A stretch of DNA of 64,000 nt from Dyadobacter soli (GCF_900101885.1 NZ_FNAN01000028.1:43159-107158); one strand, 5' to 3'. Numbered from the stretch's first letter, positions 42,413 through 51,959 are shown. The notes: generated by a model from the sequence alone, not told the origin. Numbers and translations: made by a program.

Positions 42413-42934
42413 ATGGCTGCTCAAAACAAATGCGTATTCCTCGACCGCGATGGAGTACTGAACGAGGATTGCCCGGACTATTTATATAAGCTGGAAGAAC
42501 TGGTGATTCCCGAAGGAGTTGCTGAAGCGTTGCAAATGCTGAAAGAGGCTGGCTATCTGCTCATTGTGATTACCAACCAGGCGGGCATTGCGAAGGGATT
42601 GTACACTGCTGATAATGTGTACGCCATTCATGAGGCAATGCAAAAAGTATCCGGTAATGCGCTGGATGACTTGTATTTCTCACCTTACCATCCGTCCTAT
42701 TCCGGTAACTCGTTATCACGGAAGCCAGGTTCGCTGTTAATTGAAAAGGCGATGGCCAAATATGGTATCGACCCCGCAAAGTCGTGGATGATTGGTGACC
42801 GCGACAGGGATATGGAAGCAGGAAAGAATGTGGGTTTGAAAACGGTGCATATCATCCCGAATGCAGAAGCGTCGACAGGAGATTATGCCGCTGTGGATTT
42901 GCTGGAAGCCGCGAAGTTGATATTGCAGCAGTAA
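42413..42934 (+). CDS. gmhB: HAD-IIIA phosphatase, GmhB-like (heptose bisphosphate phosphatase)
   Basis: 173 residues. HAD motif I CVFLDRDGVLNED, motif II VITNQAGIAKGLY, a Lys in LSRKPGSLLIEKA, and motif IV MIGDRDRDMEAGKNVG fit the D,D-heptose 1,7-bisphosphatase / histidinol-phosphatase group. The zinc-loop Cys residues usual in GmhB are absent: the loop reads YFSPYHPSYSGNSLSRKPG without Cys. That leaves the substrate less certain. It follows hemE by 2 nt, a pairing without obvious metabolic reason. Confidence 0.82.
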   Translation: MAAQNKCVFLDRDGVLNEDCPDYLYKLEELVIPEGVAEALQMLKEAGYLLIVITNQAGIAKGLYTADNVYAIHEAMQKVSGNALDDLYFSPYHPSYSGNSLSRKPGSLLIEKAMAKYGIDPAKSWMIGDRDRDMEAGKNVGLKTVHIIPNAEASTGDYAAVDLLEAAKLILQQ

Positions 42935-42935
42935 A

Positions 42936-43064
42936 CTAAGCTTTTACTACCGGCGCAGGCTGGGTTTTCTGTACGGACCCGTAAGCAGGGCAGGCATGTT
43001 TGGTGCAGGATGATGCCACCGCCAATGTTCCGCAAACAGCTACAAGAAGTAAGATCTTTTTCAT
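42936..43064 (-). CDS. 42-residue lipoprotein with CPAYG motif
   Basis: A frame too short for normal ORF cut-offs: MKKILLLVAVCGTLAVASSC is a lipoprotein signal with the modified Cys at 20, followed by TKHACPAYGSVQKTQPAPVVKA. The Cys-Pro-Ala-Tyr-Gly motif just after the lipidated Cys recalls tiny lipoproteins I associate with Bacteroidota, unsearched. It converges on gmhB with one base between stops and lies downstream of the speA terminator. Function unknown. Confidence 0.65.
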   Translation of the reverse strand: MKKILLLVAVCGTLAVASSCTKHACPAYGSVQKTQPAPVVKA

Positions 43065-43108
43065 TTTCCAGTTCGTATAAGATTTTGTCACTACAAAAAT
43101 ATAAAATT

Positions 43109-43164
43109 AAGTTCTTTGAATGAGCGTTTTAGCCTGACTAATAACGAACTCATTCAAAGAACTT
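43109..43164 (-). terminator. long-loop inverted repeat, probable speA terminator
   Basis: AAGTTCTTTGAATGAG (43109-43124) pairs perfectly with 43149-43164 around a 24-nt loop. On the minus strand the stem is followed by TTTTATATTTTTG. It begins 12 nt after the speA stop. Confidence 0.7.
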
Positions 43165-43175
43165 TATATACGGCA

Positions 43176-44654
43176 TCAGATTTTTGTTTCCGCCAGCTCC
43201 TCTTCGGGCTCTACCTTTGGCTTCTCAACCGCCGGCTTGCCGTCCTGCGCTCCGAAAGGCTCCTCTTTAAAACCCAGAATGCGCAACATCGAGTCGCTGT
43301 TCTGCTCGTCGGCGAAAACGCGTGTGGTAATGCGGCCATCCTCGTCGCGATCCACCAGCACGTGCTTCGGCGCGGGGATGAGGCAATGCTGAATGCCGCC
43401 GTAACCGCCGAGTGATTCCTGGTATGCGCCGGTGTGGAAGAAACCGATGTATTGCGGTTCGTTGTCTTCAAAAATCGGCATGTACAAGTCGGCGCTGTGC
43501 ATTTCTGAATTGTAGAAATCCTGCGAGTCGCACGTTAATCCACCGAGATTGACCTTTTGATAAGGATTATCCCAGTTATTGATCGGCAGCATAATGTATT
43601 TCTGGTTCATACCCCAAGAATCCGGTAGCTGGGTAATGAACGATCCATTGATCATGTACCAGAGCTCCTTGTCGTTTTGCAGCTTTTTATCGATGATTTC
43701 GTAAATCACCGCACCGCTTTCACCGACCGTATAGCTTCCGAATTCCGTGAAAATATGCGGAACAGGGACATTATTTTTATTACAAATCCACTGAATGTTC
43801 TCAATGATCTCGTCGATCATCTGCTGGTAATCATAGCCGGCCTGCAACGAGGTTTGGATCGGAAGACCGCCACCGATGTCGATCGAGTCGAGATCAGGGC
43901 AGAGTTTCTTCATTTCGCAGTACTTGAACATGAAGCGGGTCAATTCACTCCAATAATAAGCGCTATCTTTGATACCGGTGTTAATGAAGAAGTGCAGCAT
44001 TTTGAGCTTAAAACGTGGGTTCGGCTCGATTTTCTCTTTATAAAGCTGCTGTACATCGTTGTACCGAATACCCAGACGCGAGGTATAGAACGCAAAATTC
44101 GGTTCTTCGTCCGTCGCAATGCGCATTCCGAAATGCACCGAATCCGCCGTTACCTGCTGTTCATAAGATTCAATTTCTTTGAGGTTATCCAGAATAGGCA
44201 CCACATTGAAGCCTTCGTTGATCAGCTCGCTCAGGTATTGCGTGTAGCGCGGCAGCTTGTAGCCGTTCGCGAGAATGTAAGTGCTCTTATTAACCTTGCC
44301 ACGACGGTAAAGCTCCCGGATAATGGGGATATCGAACGCGGAAGACGTTTCGATATGGATATTATGCTTTAAAGCCTCTTCCAGCACAAAGCTGAAATGC
44401 GACGATTTCGTGCAGTAGCAATAGGTATAGGTGCCTTTGTAATTATGTCTTTTGAAGGCATTCCGGAAGAACATGTTCGCATTCTCGATGTGCTCTCCGA
44501 TCTTGGGCAGATAATTGATCTTTAACGGTGTACCATGTTCCTTGATGATATCCATCAGAGGTACATTGTTGAACAGCAACTCATTATTATCAACGTTAAA
44601 CTCCATGGTCGGGAACTCGAACGTCTGCTGAATCAGGTCAATGTAGCTTTTCAT
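43176..44654 (-). CDS. speA: arginine decarboxylase, alanine-racemase fold (SpeA-like)
   Basis: About 492 residues from the ATG at 44654 (MKSYIDLIQQTFEFPTMEF); the frame is open to 44753 but the extra 33 residues lie in AT-rich leader. Fold-III PLP decarboxylase marks: YTYCYCTKSSHFSFVLEEALKHNIHIETSSAFD (PLP Lys region), the GMRIATDEEP strand, LDSIDIGGGLPIQTS, FTEFGSYTVGESGAVIYEI, and GLTCDSQDFYNSEM with the catalytic CDS. The tail is a Glu/Pro/Lys-rich extension. It makes agmatine for polyamines. It is shorter than E. coli SpeA, as in Bacteroidota. Confidence 0.85.
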   Translation of the reverse strand: MKSYIDLIQQTFEFPTMEFNVDNNELLFNNVPLMDIIKEHGTPLKINYLPKIGEHIENANMFFRNAFKRHNYKGTYTYCYCTKSSHFSFVLEEALKHNIHIETSSAFDIPIIRELYRRGKVNKSTYILANGYKLPRYTQYLSELINEGFNVVPILDNLKEIESYEQQVTADSVHFGMRIATDEEPNFAFYTSRLGIRYNDVQQLYKEKIEPNPRFKLKMLHFFINTGIKDSAYYWSELTRFMFKYCEMKKLCPDLDSIDIGGGLPIQTSLQAGYDYQQMIDEIIENIQWICNKNNVPVPHIFTEFGSYTVGESGAVIYEIIDKKLQNDKELWYMINGSFITQLPDSWGMNQKYIMLPINNWDNPYQKVNLGGLTCDSQDFYNSEMHSADLYMPIFEDNEPQYIGFFHTGAYQESLGGYGGIQHCLIPAPKHVLVDRDEDGRITTRVFADEQNSDSMLRILGFKEEPFGAQDGKPAVEKPKVEPEEELAETKI

Positions 44655-45205
44655 TGATTTGTTTGTCGCGATGGCAATTAGTGAATTGGGTGTTAAAAAA
44701 TAGGAACGAAAATGGCCCGAAAATTGGGCAGAATATGTGTCATTTCCAAACAAGCATCACCTGCAAATCATTCCCATTCGGAAGCAATTTATCGCTCTAT
44801 TTCCCAAGTTCATACCTGAAAATCCCCGCTTAATAATTTTTTAATTGACCAACCCGCGGCCAACTGCCTATTTTCAGGCCGTAAATTGAAAAACCTGGGT
44901 TGGCGAACAGGCTTTCAAGCTCATTCCCAGCGTTTTGTATCAACCTATTTATTCTTGATATAATCCTATTCAAAATTTATACATTTCTCAACAGCTAAAA
45001 ACCATTCCTATGATTCTTCTCAAAACGGCGGCGCTCTCCAAACGTCCGAAAGGCCGCCAAATCTGCTAATAACCAGCGTTTAAGGCCCGTTTTTCGCTCT
45101 CTATGTGCCTTCATTGACCGTAACCGTGTACTAATGCACAGAAAACTTTAAACATTTTCAAAGTTTTCTTGGTTTTTGTCATTCGAAAATTTCAAATTTG
45201 TCGCT
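44655..45205. other. 551-nt divergent intergenic region, speA and TetR operon
   Basis: AT-rich leader between divergent units. It contains a possible 19-codon ORF (45010-45069, MILLKTAALSKRPKGRQIC) and the TetR-side inverted repeat at 45140-45169. Otherwise I see no gene, RNA motif or repeat. Confidence 0.5.
45140..45169. promoter_or_regulatory. operator-like inverted repeat upstream of the efflux operon
   Basis: AGAAAACTTT (45140-45149) and AAAGTTTTCT (45160-45169) are perfect inverted 10-bp arms with a 10-nt spacer, 36 nt before the GTG start of the TetR gene. Good candidate for the TetR operator. Confidence 0.6.
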
Positions 45206-45847
45206 GTGAAAGAGCGAATTATAAAATCGGCACTGAACCTTTTCTGGCGCTATGGCATCCGCAGCGTCACGATGGATGACATTGCCCGTGACCTTGGAAT
45301 TTCGAAGCGTACCATTTACCAGCATTACTCCGACAAGGAGGCCATTCTTGCCCTTGTGATCCAGGAAGAGATCCGGGAGCAGAAATGTGAGATGCAAAAA
45401 CTGGAAGCGCTCGCCGAGAACCCCATCGAGGAAGCGATGTATGCCACGGTGCAAATGCAGGAAACGCTCGCCGAGATGAACCCGACGCTGCTGTACGATC
45501 TGAAAAAATACTATCCCAATGCCTGGGAGCTTTTCCAGAACTACAAGCATGAATACATTATCCGGAACATCCGGGACAATCTGCTAAAAGGAATCGAAAT
45601 GGGCCTCTACCGCCCTGATATCGACGCAGATGTACTTTCGCTCCTGCGCGTGGAGCAGATCGTCCTCGCTTTCGACCCGACCGTTTACCCTGCCAAGAAA
45701 TTCAGCATGATGCACGTGCAAACGCAATTCCTGAATCATTTTTTGCGGGGCATACTTTCGGAAAAAGGCTTTGAATACTACAACACCATAAAAGATAAAC
45801 CAGCAACTGAACTCAATATCCATGAAAAATGCCAGAACAATACGTAG
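45206..45847 (+). CDS. TetR/AcrR regulator of the RND efflux operon
   Basis: About 213 residues from the GTG at 45206 (V-KERIIKSALNLFWRYG). The frame also opens at a TTG at 45176, but the GTG gives the usual family start. HTH: SVTMDDIARDLGISKRTIYQHYSDKEAIL. The C-terminal helical domain is acidic and Met-rich. Its end overlaps the TolC gene by 26 nt, so the regulator is translated as part of the efflux operon and probably represses its own promoter through the 10-bp inverted repeat. Confidence 0.9.
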   Translation: MKERIIKSALNLFWRYGIRSVTMDDIARDLGISKRTIYQHYSDKEAILALVIQEEIREQKCEMQKLEALAENPIEEAMYATVQMQETLAEMNPTLLYDLKKYYPNAWELFQNYKHEYIIRNIRDNLLKGIEMGLYRPDIDADVLSLLRVEQIVLAFDPTVYPAKKFSMMHVQTQFLNHFLRGILSEKGFEYYNTIKDKPATELNIHEKCQNNT

Positions 45848-47183
45848 CACTTTGATGCTGCTCGCGGCACTCATCCCTTTTGTACCACTTCATGCACAAA
45901 CCGGCTACTCGCTCAAAGAAGCCGTTGATTACGCCGTTAAGCACAATCTGAATGTCAAGAATGCACAGCTCGATGCCGTTTCCGCAGAAGCCCGCATCGG
46001 AGAGATCCGCGCGGCGGGTTTGCCCCAGGTGACCGGCGCGGTTTCGCTGACGAACAACATCATTATTCCGAAGTTTTTCTTCCCGGCCAAAACCTTCGAC
46101 CCGACGGCACCGGACGATGCACCGCCTACCCCGGTTGAATTCGGTATTCCATGGCAGGGGTCAGCTTCCGCGACTTTAAACCAGCTGATTTTCAATGGCT
46201 CGTACTTTATCGGACTGAAAGCGGCAGCTACTTATCGCGAGTTGGCGCAAAAAACCACCACGTCGTCAAAAGTATCTGTTGCAGAGCAGGTTACTAAGGC
46301 ATATTACTCGGCGCAAGTCGCGGAGGAGCGGGCCAAATTGCTCGATCTGAACATCGCCCGCGTAGACTCGTCCATGCGCGAGACGAAGGCCATGAATGCG
46401 AGCGGTTTTGTGGAATTGCTCGATGTAAACCGCCTTGAAGTGCAGATCAACAACCTGCAAACCGAGCGCCAGAAAGTGCAGAACCTGATCGAGCTCAGCT
46501 ATGCATTGCTGAGGTTCCAGATGGGAATGCCGGCAAACGAACCTATCAAGCTGACTGACGACATTAATGCCGTGAATGTGGCCGAGCTCCGGTCGGAATC
46601 GACAAGCCAGGATGTGAGCTACGAGAAACGGATCGAGTATTCATTGCTGAATACGCAGGAAAAACTGGCAATGCTCGACTTGCGCAATGTGCGGAGCGGC
46701 TATTTGCCGAGTCTTTCCGGCTCACTCGGCTATGGCTACAATGCGGGTATGGACAAATTTTCCCAGCTGTTTACCAACCAGTGGTTCAACAACATGGTAC
46801 TCACCGTGAACCTGAACATCCCGATCTTCGACGGTTTTACCAAAAAATACCAGGTTAACCAGAAAAAGATCGCGATCGATAAGGTTAAAAACAATCAGAA
46901 CCTCTTGAAACAGTCGATCGATCTGGAAAACAATCAGGCGAGCATCAATATCAAGAATGCATTTGCCACACTGGAAACCCAGAAACGGAACCTGACGCTC
47001 GCCGAGGAGATCGTACGCGTCACGAAGATCAAATACAAAGAAGGTGTAGGCTCAAACATCGAGGTGGTCAATGCCGAATCTTCTTTGAAGGAAGCACAGA
47101 CGAACTACTTCACCGCATTGTACGACCTGATGATCGCCAAAGTGGATCTCAGCAAGGCCAAGGGCGAGCTTTATTCCGAGTAA
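45822..47183 (+). CDS. TolC-family outer-membrane efflux protein
   Basis: 453 residues: signal peptide ending PLHAQ (about 25), two OEP repeats of long helices and beta-strands (YSLKEAVDYAVKHNLNVKNAQLDAVSAEARI at the start, LAMLDLRNVRSGYLPSLSGSLGYGYN in the middle, EEIVRVTKIKYKEGVGSNIEVVNAESSLKEAQTNYFTALYDLMIAKVDLSKAKG at the end). Trimers form the outer-membrane duct of a tripartite pump. It is second in the TetR-TolC-adaptor-RND operon; the adaptor starts 46 nt later. Confidence 0.94.
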   Translation: MKNARTIRSTLMLLAALIPFVPLHAQTGYSLKEAVDYAVKHNLNVKNAQLDAVSAEARIGEIRAAGLPQVTGAVSLTNNIIIPKFFFPAKTFDPTAPDDAPPTPVEFGIPWQGSASATLNQLIFNGSYFIGLKAAATYRELAQKTTTSSKVSVAEQVTKAYYSAQVAEERAKLLDLNIARVDSSMRETKAMNASGFVELLDVNRLEVQINNLQTERQKVQNLIELSYALLRFQMGMPANEPIKLTDDINAVNVAELRSESTSQDVSYEKRIEYSLLNTQEKLAMLDLRNVRSGYLPSLSGSLGYGYNAGMDKFSQLFTNQWFNNMVLTVNLNIPIFDGFTKKYQVNQKKIAIDKVKNNQNLLKQSIDLENNQASINIKNAFATLETQKRNLTLAEEIVRVTKIKYKEGVGSNIEVVNAESSLKEAQTNYFTALYDLMIAKVDLSKAKGELYSE

Positions 47184-47229
47184 TACCATTAACACTTAAC
47201 AAAATTTGAAACAGCTACTTACCAATACC

Positions 47230-48360
47230 ATGAAAAGCAATATTCTCATTATAACCGCTATTGCCACCATCCTGGCCTCCTGCTCCGCCAAGAAAGAAGG
47301 TTTGGAAGGCAAAAAACAAGAGCTTGCCGAGCTGAAAGCCCAGCACGTAGAGAATGAAAAAAAGATCAAAGCACTCGAAATCGAGATCGGCAAACTGGAT
47401 CCGAAGAAATCGACGGAAGCCAAAGTAAAACCGGTGTCGATCGATACGCTGGATGCCGAGACATTCAAGCATTACGTGGAGCTGCAAGGCACCGTGGATG
47501 CGAAAAACAATGTTTTGGTTACGCCTAAAACAGGCGGCGCGATCGTGGCGATGTACGTCAAGGAAGGCGACGCGGTGAAAGCCGGCAGCGTGATCGGAAA
47601 AATCGATAACAGCATTCTTACGGAATCTATCGAAGAGCTGAAAACTTCGCTGAGCCTGGCGAACACGATTTACGAAAAGCAAAAGAACCTTTGGGATCAG
47701 AAAATCGGCACCGAGATTCAATTCCTGCAAGCGAAGAATAACAAGGAGGCCCTGGAAAAGAAACTGGTTACGCTGAATGCGCAGCTTTCGCAGACCAACA
47801 TCGTATCCCCGATGTCGGGCGTGGTAGACCTCGTGAATGTGAAAGTAGGTGAAATGGCTTCCCCGGGCATGGGCGTGGTACGCGTGGTGAACCTGGGCAA
47901 CCTGAAAGTGTCGGCGAAGGTGTCGGACGTGTATGCGGCCAGTGTGAAGAAAGGCGACGAGGTGATCGTGAAGTTTCCTGACCTGAAAAAGGAATTCAAA
48001 GCACGCGTGACATTCGTGAGCACCGCCGTGGACCCATTGTCGAGAACATTCTCCATCGAGGCCAACCTGCCTTCCGACCGTGATATCAAGCCTAATATGA
48101 TGGCGCAGGTGCAGATCAACGACGCTACCAGCAAAAATGCATTGGCAATCGACCAGAACTACGTTCAAAGCACCGAGAAAGGAAATGTAGTGTACGTAGC
48201 CGTGGCCGAAGGCAACAAAAAAGTAGCCAAGGCGAAAGAAGTGAAAACCGGCCTGAGCTACAATGGCAAAGTCGAGATCCTTTCGGGCCTTTCGGCAGGC
48301 GATGCCCTGATCACGCTGGGTTACCAGGAAGTATCGGACGGCCAGCCGATCAGCTACTAA
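47230..48360 (+). CDS. RND efflux periplasmic adaptor (HlyD/AcrA family), lipoprotein
   Basis: 376 residues from the ATG at 47230; an earlier TTG at 47206 is possible but the ATG begins a clean lipoprotein signal (MKSNILIITAIATILASC). The order is a helical region (KKQELAELKAQHVENEKKIKALEIEIG), a biotinyl-lipoyl half (VEGDAVKAGSVIGKID-like KEGDAVKAGSVIGKID), an alpha-hairpin, the second lipoyl half (NIVSPMSGVVDLVNVKVGEMASPG), then beta-barrel and membrane-proximal domains. It joins the TolC duct to the RND pump. Confidence 0.94.
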   Translation: MKSNILIITAIATILASCSAKKEGLEGKKQELAELKAQHVENEKKIKALEIEIGKLDPKKSTEAKVKPVSIDTLDAETFKHYVELQGTVDAKNNVLVTPKTGGAIVAMYVKEGDAVKAGSVIGKIDNSILTESIEELKTSLSLANTIYEKQKNLWDQKIGTEIQFLQAKNNKEALEKKLVTLNAQLSQTNIVSPMSGVVDLVNVKVGEMASPGMGVVRVVNLGNLKVSAKVSDVYAASVKKGDEVIVKFPDLKKEFKARVTFVSTAVDPLSRTFSIEANLPSDRDIKPNMMAQVQINDATSKNALAIDQNYVQSTEKGNVVYVAVAEGNKKVAKAKEVKTGLSYNGKVEILSGLSAGDALITLGYQEVSDGQPISY

Positions 48361-48458
48361 GAGGAAGAGTGACGGCCATGAGGGTCAGTTATAGTCAGTG
48401 AGTCAGGATTCGTCCATCATTCACTCATTCAATCATTCACTCATTCAAAATTGATTTT

Positions 48459-51400
48459 ATGAAATTCAACGAATATAAAACCCTAGGCTTCACCAACTGG
48501 TGCGTAGAGAACAGGACGACGATCTACATCTTTACGTTCATCATTACGCTGGCGGGGTTCATGGTGTACAATAACCTGCCGAAGGAGCAGTTCCCGGACA
48601 TTAAAATCCCGCAGATATACATTAACACAGTGTATTTCGGGACCGCGCCGGCCGATATCGAAAATACGATCAACAAACCGATCGAGAAACAGCTCAAATC
48701 CCTCAACGGGGTTAAGAAGATCAAATCCAATGCATTGCAGGACGTATCGGTAATCCTGGTGGAATTTACACCGGATGTGGCCGTGGAAGTGGCCTTGCAA
48801 AGGGTAAGGGATGCGGTGGATAAGGCGAAAACCGATCTACCCCAGAACCTCGACTCCGGCCCGACCGCCCAGGATGTGAACTTCTCCGAGTTCCCGATCA
48901 TGAACGTCAACATTGCGGGCAATTATTCTTTGAAACAATTGAAGGAATACGCCGAAGATTTGCAGGACGGGATCGAAGCATTGCCGGAGATCACCCGCGT
49001 GGATATCCTTGGTGCATTGAACCGCGAGATCCAGATCAATGTGAACCTCGACCGCATGAAATCGACCGGTTTGACATTCTATGATGTTCAAACCGCGATC
49101 CAGGGTGAAAACATCAACGTTTCCGGTGGTGAGCTGAATGTGCAGGGCGTGCGCCGTACGCTGCGTGTGAAAGGCGAGTACACCGACGTGAACGATATGG
49201 CGAACATCCGCATCCGCACCTCCACAGGCGCGACCGTCCGCCTGGGCGACATTGCGGAAGTAGCCGACAGCTTTGAGGAGCAACAAGACTTCGCACGTTT
49301 GGCCAACAAGTCGGTAATTACGCTGAACGTGATCAAACGCTCCGGTGAAAACCTTGTGGACGCGGCAGATAAAATTGAAAATGTAATTGCAGACTTTAAG
49401 GAAAACCGTTTTCCTGCCGGTCTGGATGTGAAAATCACCGCCGACCAGTCGATCCAGACCCGTGCCGATTTGCATGACTTGATCAACACCGTTGTACTCG
49501 GTTTTATTTTCGTGGTAATGGTATTGATGTTCTTCATGGGTGTGCGCGACGCGATCTTCGTGGGGCTTTCGGTCCCCTTGTCGGCATTGGTAGCATTCGT
49601 AATGATGCCCATTATCGGCCCGCTCGTCGGCACCGAATTTACACTGAACACGATCGTACTCTTCGCATTCCTCCTCGGTATCGGGTTGGTGGTGGATGAT
49701 GCGATTGTGGTAATCGAGAACACGCACCGCTTGTTCAATATGCATAAGGATTGGACTATCCAGCAAGCGGTAAAAGCGGCTGCCGGAGAGGTGTTTATTC
49801 CGGTACTTTCGGGTACACTTACCACCATTGCGCCATTCTTCCCGCTGCTGTTCTGGTCGGGTATTGTGGGGGAATTCATGAAATTTATGCCGCTGACGCT
49901 CATTATTACGCTTGGGGCCTCGCTTTTTGTGGCTTATGTGATGAACCCGGTGTTCGCGGTGTCGTTCATGGGCCGTCATGATGACGAAAAAGAAGCGCAC
50001 GACACGAGTTTCAAAGCAATACGCAGGCCCGTAATCATTCTGGCAGTTGCCGCAGCAATCGGTTACGCGATTGACCGCGGGGTGGGTAATTTCTTTGTAT
50101 TTATATTGATACTCTGGATTTTCAACCACTACATTCTGACGCCACGCATTCTCGTTCCGTTCCAGGATAACCTGCTGCCCGCGCTTAAAAACGGCTACCG
50201 CAGGCTGATCGACTGGCTTTTGAGAGGTTGGAGACCGGTAGTAGCGATTGGGGCGGTGTTCCTATTACTGATTGCGACATTCATTATTACCGGCATTGCG
50301 CAACCCCAGGTACTGTTCTTTCCAAGCGGCGATCCTGACTATGTGTATGTCTACAACAAATTACCGATCGGTACCGACGCACGTGTGACCGACTCGGTAA
50401 CCAAAATCATCGAAAAACGTGTTTTTGATGTTTTGGAAAAGGAGAAGGCTATGGATATGGTGAACTCCGTGATTGCCAACGTAGGTAAAAACGCCGGTGA
50501 CCCGTACAATCCCGACCGCTCGGCTACACCTCACAAATCGAAGATCACTGTTGCATTCGTATACGGTACCGAACGTGGCGGAAGATCGTCCGAGGCAATA
50601 CTGCGCAAAATACGCGACGCCGTTTCGGGCATCCCGGGCGCTGAAATCTCCGTAGAACGCGAAGCAGTGGGCCCTCCGACCGGTAAGCCTATTTCGATCG
50701 AAATTTCGGGAGATGAATTTGAGGTACTTCAAAAACTCGAAAAAGACGTACTGAAAAAGGTGCAGGATTCGGGCATCGAGGGTATCGACCAGCTCCGTTC
50801 CGACCTCGTTACGAACAAACCCGAAATCGTGATCGATATCGACCGCGAAAAGGCGCAGCGGGAAGGCATCAGCTCGCAGCAGATTGCATTGGCGGTCCGT
50901 ACGGCGTTGTTTGGTCTAGAAGTTTCGAAATTCCGCGACGACAAGGACGAGTACCCGATCATGGTAAGGCTTGAAAAAGACGACCGTGAGCAGATCGAGA
51001 AGCTGTTGAGCCTGAATGTGGTTTACCGCGATATGAACATGGGCGGTGCATTGCGCCAAGTGCCTATCACGTCAGTCGCGAACATCCATTACTCCACCAC
51101 TTTCAGCCAGATCAACCGCCAGGACCAGCGCCGGATCGTAACCCTGGGCTCCGATGTATTGCCCGGCTTCAACGCGAACGAAATTGTGGCGCAGATTCAG
51201 ACCCTGATCGCGGACATGGAAGTACCGAACGGCTACATTATCAAAATGGGCGGTGAGCAAGAAGAGCAGGCCGAATCGATGTCCTTCCTCGGAACGGCAT
51301 TCGGCGCGGCGATCATGCTGATTTACCTGATCCTCGCGACGCAATTCAACTCGGTGATCAAACCATTCATTATCTTCTTCACGATCGTGCTCTCGCTGAT

Positions 51401-51890
51401 CGGCGTGTTGCTGGGCTTTGTGATCTTCAACAAGGACTTCTCGATCATCATGTCGGGTGTGGGTATCATTGCATTGGCGGGTATTGTGGTGAAAAACGGT
51501 ATCCTGCTCATCGAGTTCATCGAAGAGCTCCGCGGGCGCGGGTACCCCATGCGCGAAGCCATTATCGAGGGCGGTGCGATCCGTCTGACCCCGGTACTAC
51601 TCACCGCCTCTGCGGCTGTACTGGGCCTCGTACCACTTGCATTGGGTATCACCGTCGATTTCGTCGGCCTCTTCCGCGATCTCGAACCCCACCTCATCGT
51701 CGGCGGGCCGAGCTCCGTGTTCTGGAATATCCTTGCCTGGACTATCATTTTCGGTCTCACATTCTCGACCTTGCTGACGCTCATTATGGTACCATGTATG
51801 TACTACGTCAACGAGCGCGTCCGCGACAAGTGGTTCCGCAAGGGCAAGCCGGAGGCTGTGAACCCGAACTGGCAGAACGAAACGATCTGA
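48459..51890 (+). CDS. RND-type inner-membrane efflux transporter (AcrB family)
   Basis: 1143 residues, 12 membrane helices in two halves, each with a large periplasmic loop. Marks: NLPKEQFPDIKIPQIYI near the start, the VVDDAIVVIENTHRL helix 4 motif with proton-relay Asp pair, GGEQEEQAESMSFLG, and GIVVKNGILLIEFIEELRGRGYPMREAI in the second half. The N-terminal third carries the usual docking regions. It is about 100 residues longer than E. coli AcrB, from insertion around residues 500-590. It closes the efflux operon; drug or metabolite spectrum is unknown. A stem-loop follows. Confidence 0.95.
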   Translation: MKFNEYKTLGFTNWCVENRTTIYIFTFIITLAGFMVYNNLPKEQFPDIKIPQIYINTVYFGTAPADIENTINKPIEKQLKSLNGVKKIKSNALQDVSVILVEFTPDVAVEVALQRVRDAVDKAKTDLPQNLDSGPTAQDVNFSEFPIMNVNIAGNYSLKQLKEYAEDLQDGIEALPEITRVDILGALNREIQINVNLDRMKSTGLTFYDVQTAIQGENINVSGGELNVQGVRRTLRVKGEYTDVNDMANIRIRTSTGATVRLGDIAEVADSFEEQQDFARLANKSVITLNVIKRSGENLVDAADKIENVIADFKENRFPAGLDVKITADQSIQTRADLHDLINTVVLGFIFVVMVLMFFMGVRDAIFVGLSVPLSALVAFVMMPIIGPLVGTEFTLNTIVLFAFLLGIGLVVDDAIVVIENTHRLFNMHKDWTIQQAVKAAAGEVFIPVLSGTLTTIAPFFPLLFWSGIVGEFMKFMPLTLIITLGASLFVAYVMNPVFAVSFMGRHDDEKEAHDTSFKAIRRPVIILAVAAAIGYAIDRGVGNFFVFILILWIFNHYILTPRILVPFQDNLLPALKNGYRRLIDWLLRGWRPVVAIGAVFLLLIATFIITGIAQPQVLFFPSGDPDYVYVYNKLPIGTDARVTDSVTKIIEKRVFDVLEKEKAMDMVNSVIANVGKNAGDPYNPDRSATPHKSKITVAFVYGTERGGRSSEAILRKIRDAVSGIPGAEISVEREAVGPPTGKPISIEISGDEFEVLQKLEKDVLKKVQDSGIEGIDQLRSDLVTNKPEIVIDIDREKAQREGISSQQIALAVRTALFGLEVSKFRDDKDEYPIMVRLEKDDREQIEKLLSLNVVYRDMNMGGALRQVPITSVANIHYSTTFSQINRQDQRRIVTLGSDVLPGFNANEIVAQIQTLIADMEVPNGYIIKMGGEQEEQAESMSFLGTAFGAAIMLIYLILATQFNSVIKPFIIFFTIVLSLIGVLLGFVIFNKDFSIIMSGVGIIALAGIVVKNGILLIEFIEELRGRGYPMREAIIEGGAIRLTPVLLTASAAVLGLVPLALGITVDFVGLFRDLEPHLIVGGPSSVFWNILAWTIIFGLTFSTLLTLIMVPCMYYVNERVRDKWFRKGKPEAVNPNWQNETI

Positions 51891-51899
51891 TTTTCAAGA

Positions 51900-51959
51900 G
51901 GATTATTGTCTATTTTCGTTGTAATGCAATTTTTTCACAATGGAAATAGACAATAATCC
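51900..51959 (+). terminator. stem-loop after the RND gene
   Basis: GGATTATTGTCTATTT (51900-51915) pairs perfectly with AAATAGACAATAATCC (51944-51959) around a 28-nt loop. There is no T run directly after it, so it may stabilise the 3' end and not act as an intrinsic terminator. Confidence 0.6.

Noticed and set aside
48411..48450. CATTCACT tandem repeat before the RND gene as a regulatory element
   Set aside because: Low-complexity short repeat in an in-operon gap of 98 nt; no specific function can be supported.
48837..50129. 430-codon minus-strand ORF inside the RND gene
   Set aside because: Antisense shadow of a clear AcrB-family gene; composition (His/Arg/Cys-rich, no domain) is typical of a reverse-frame artefact.
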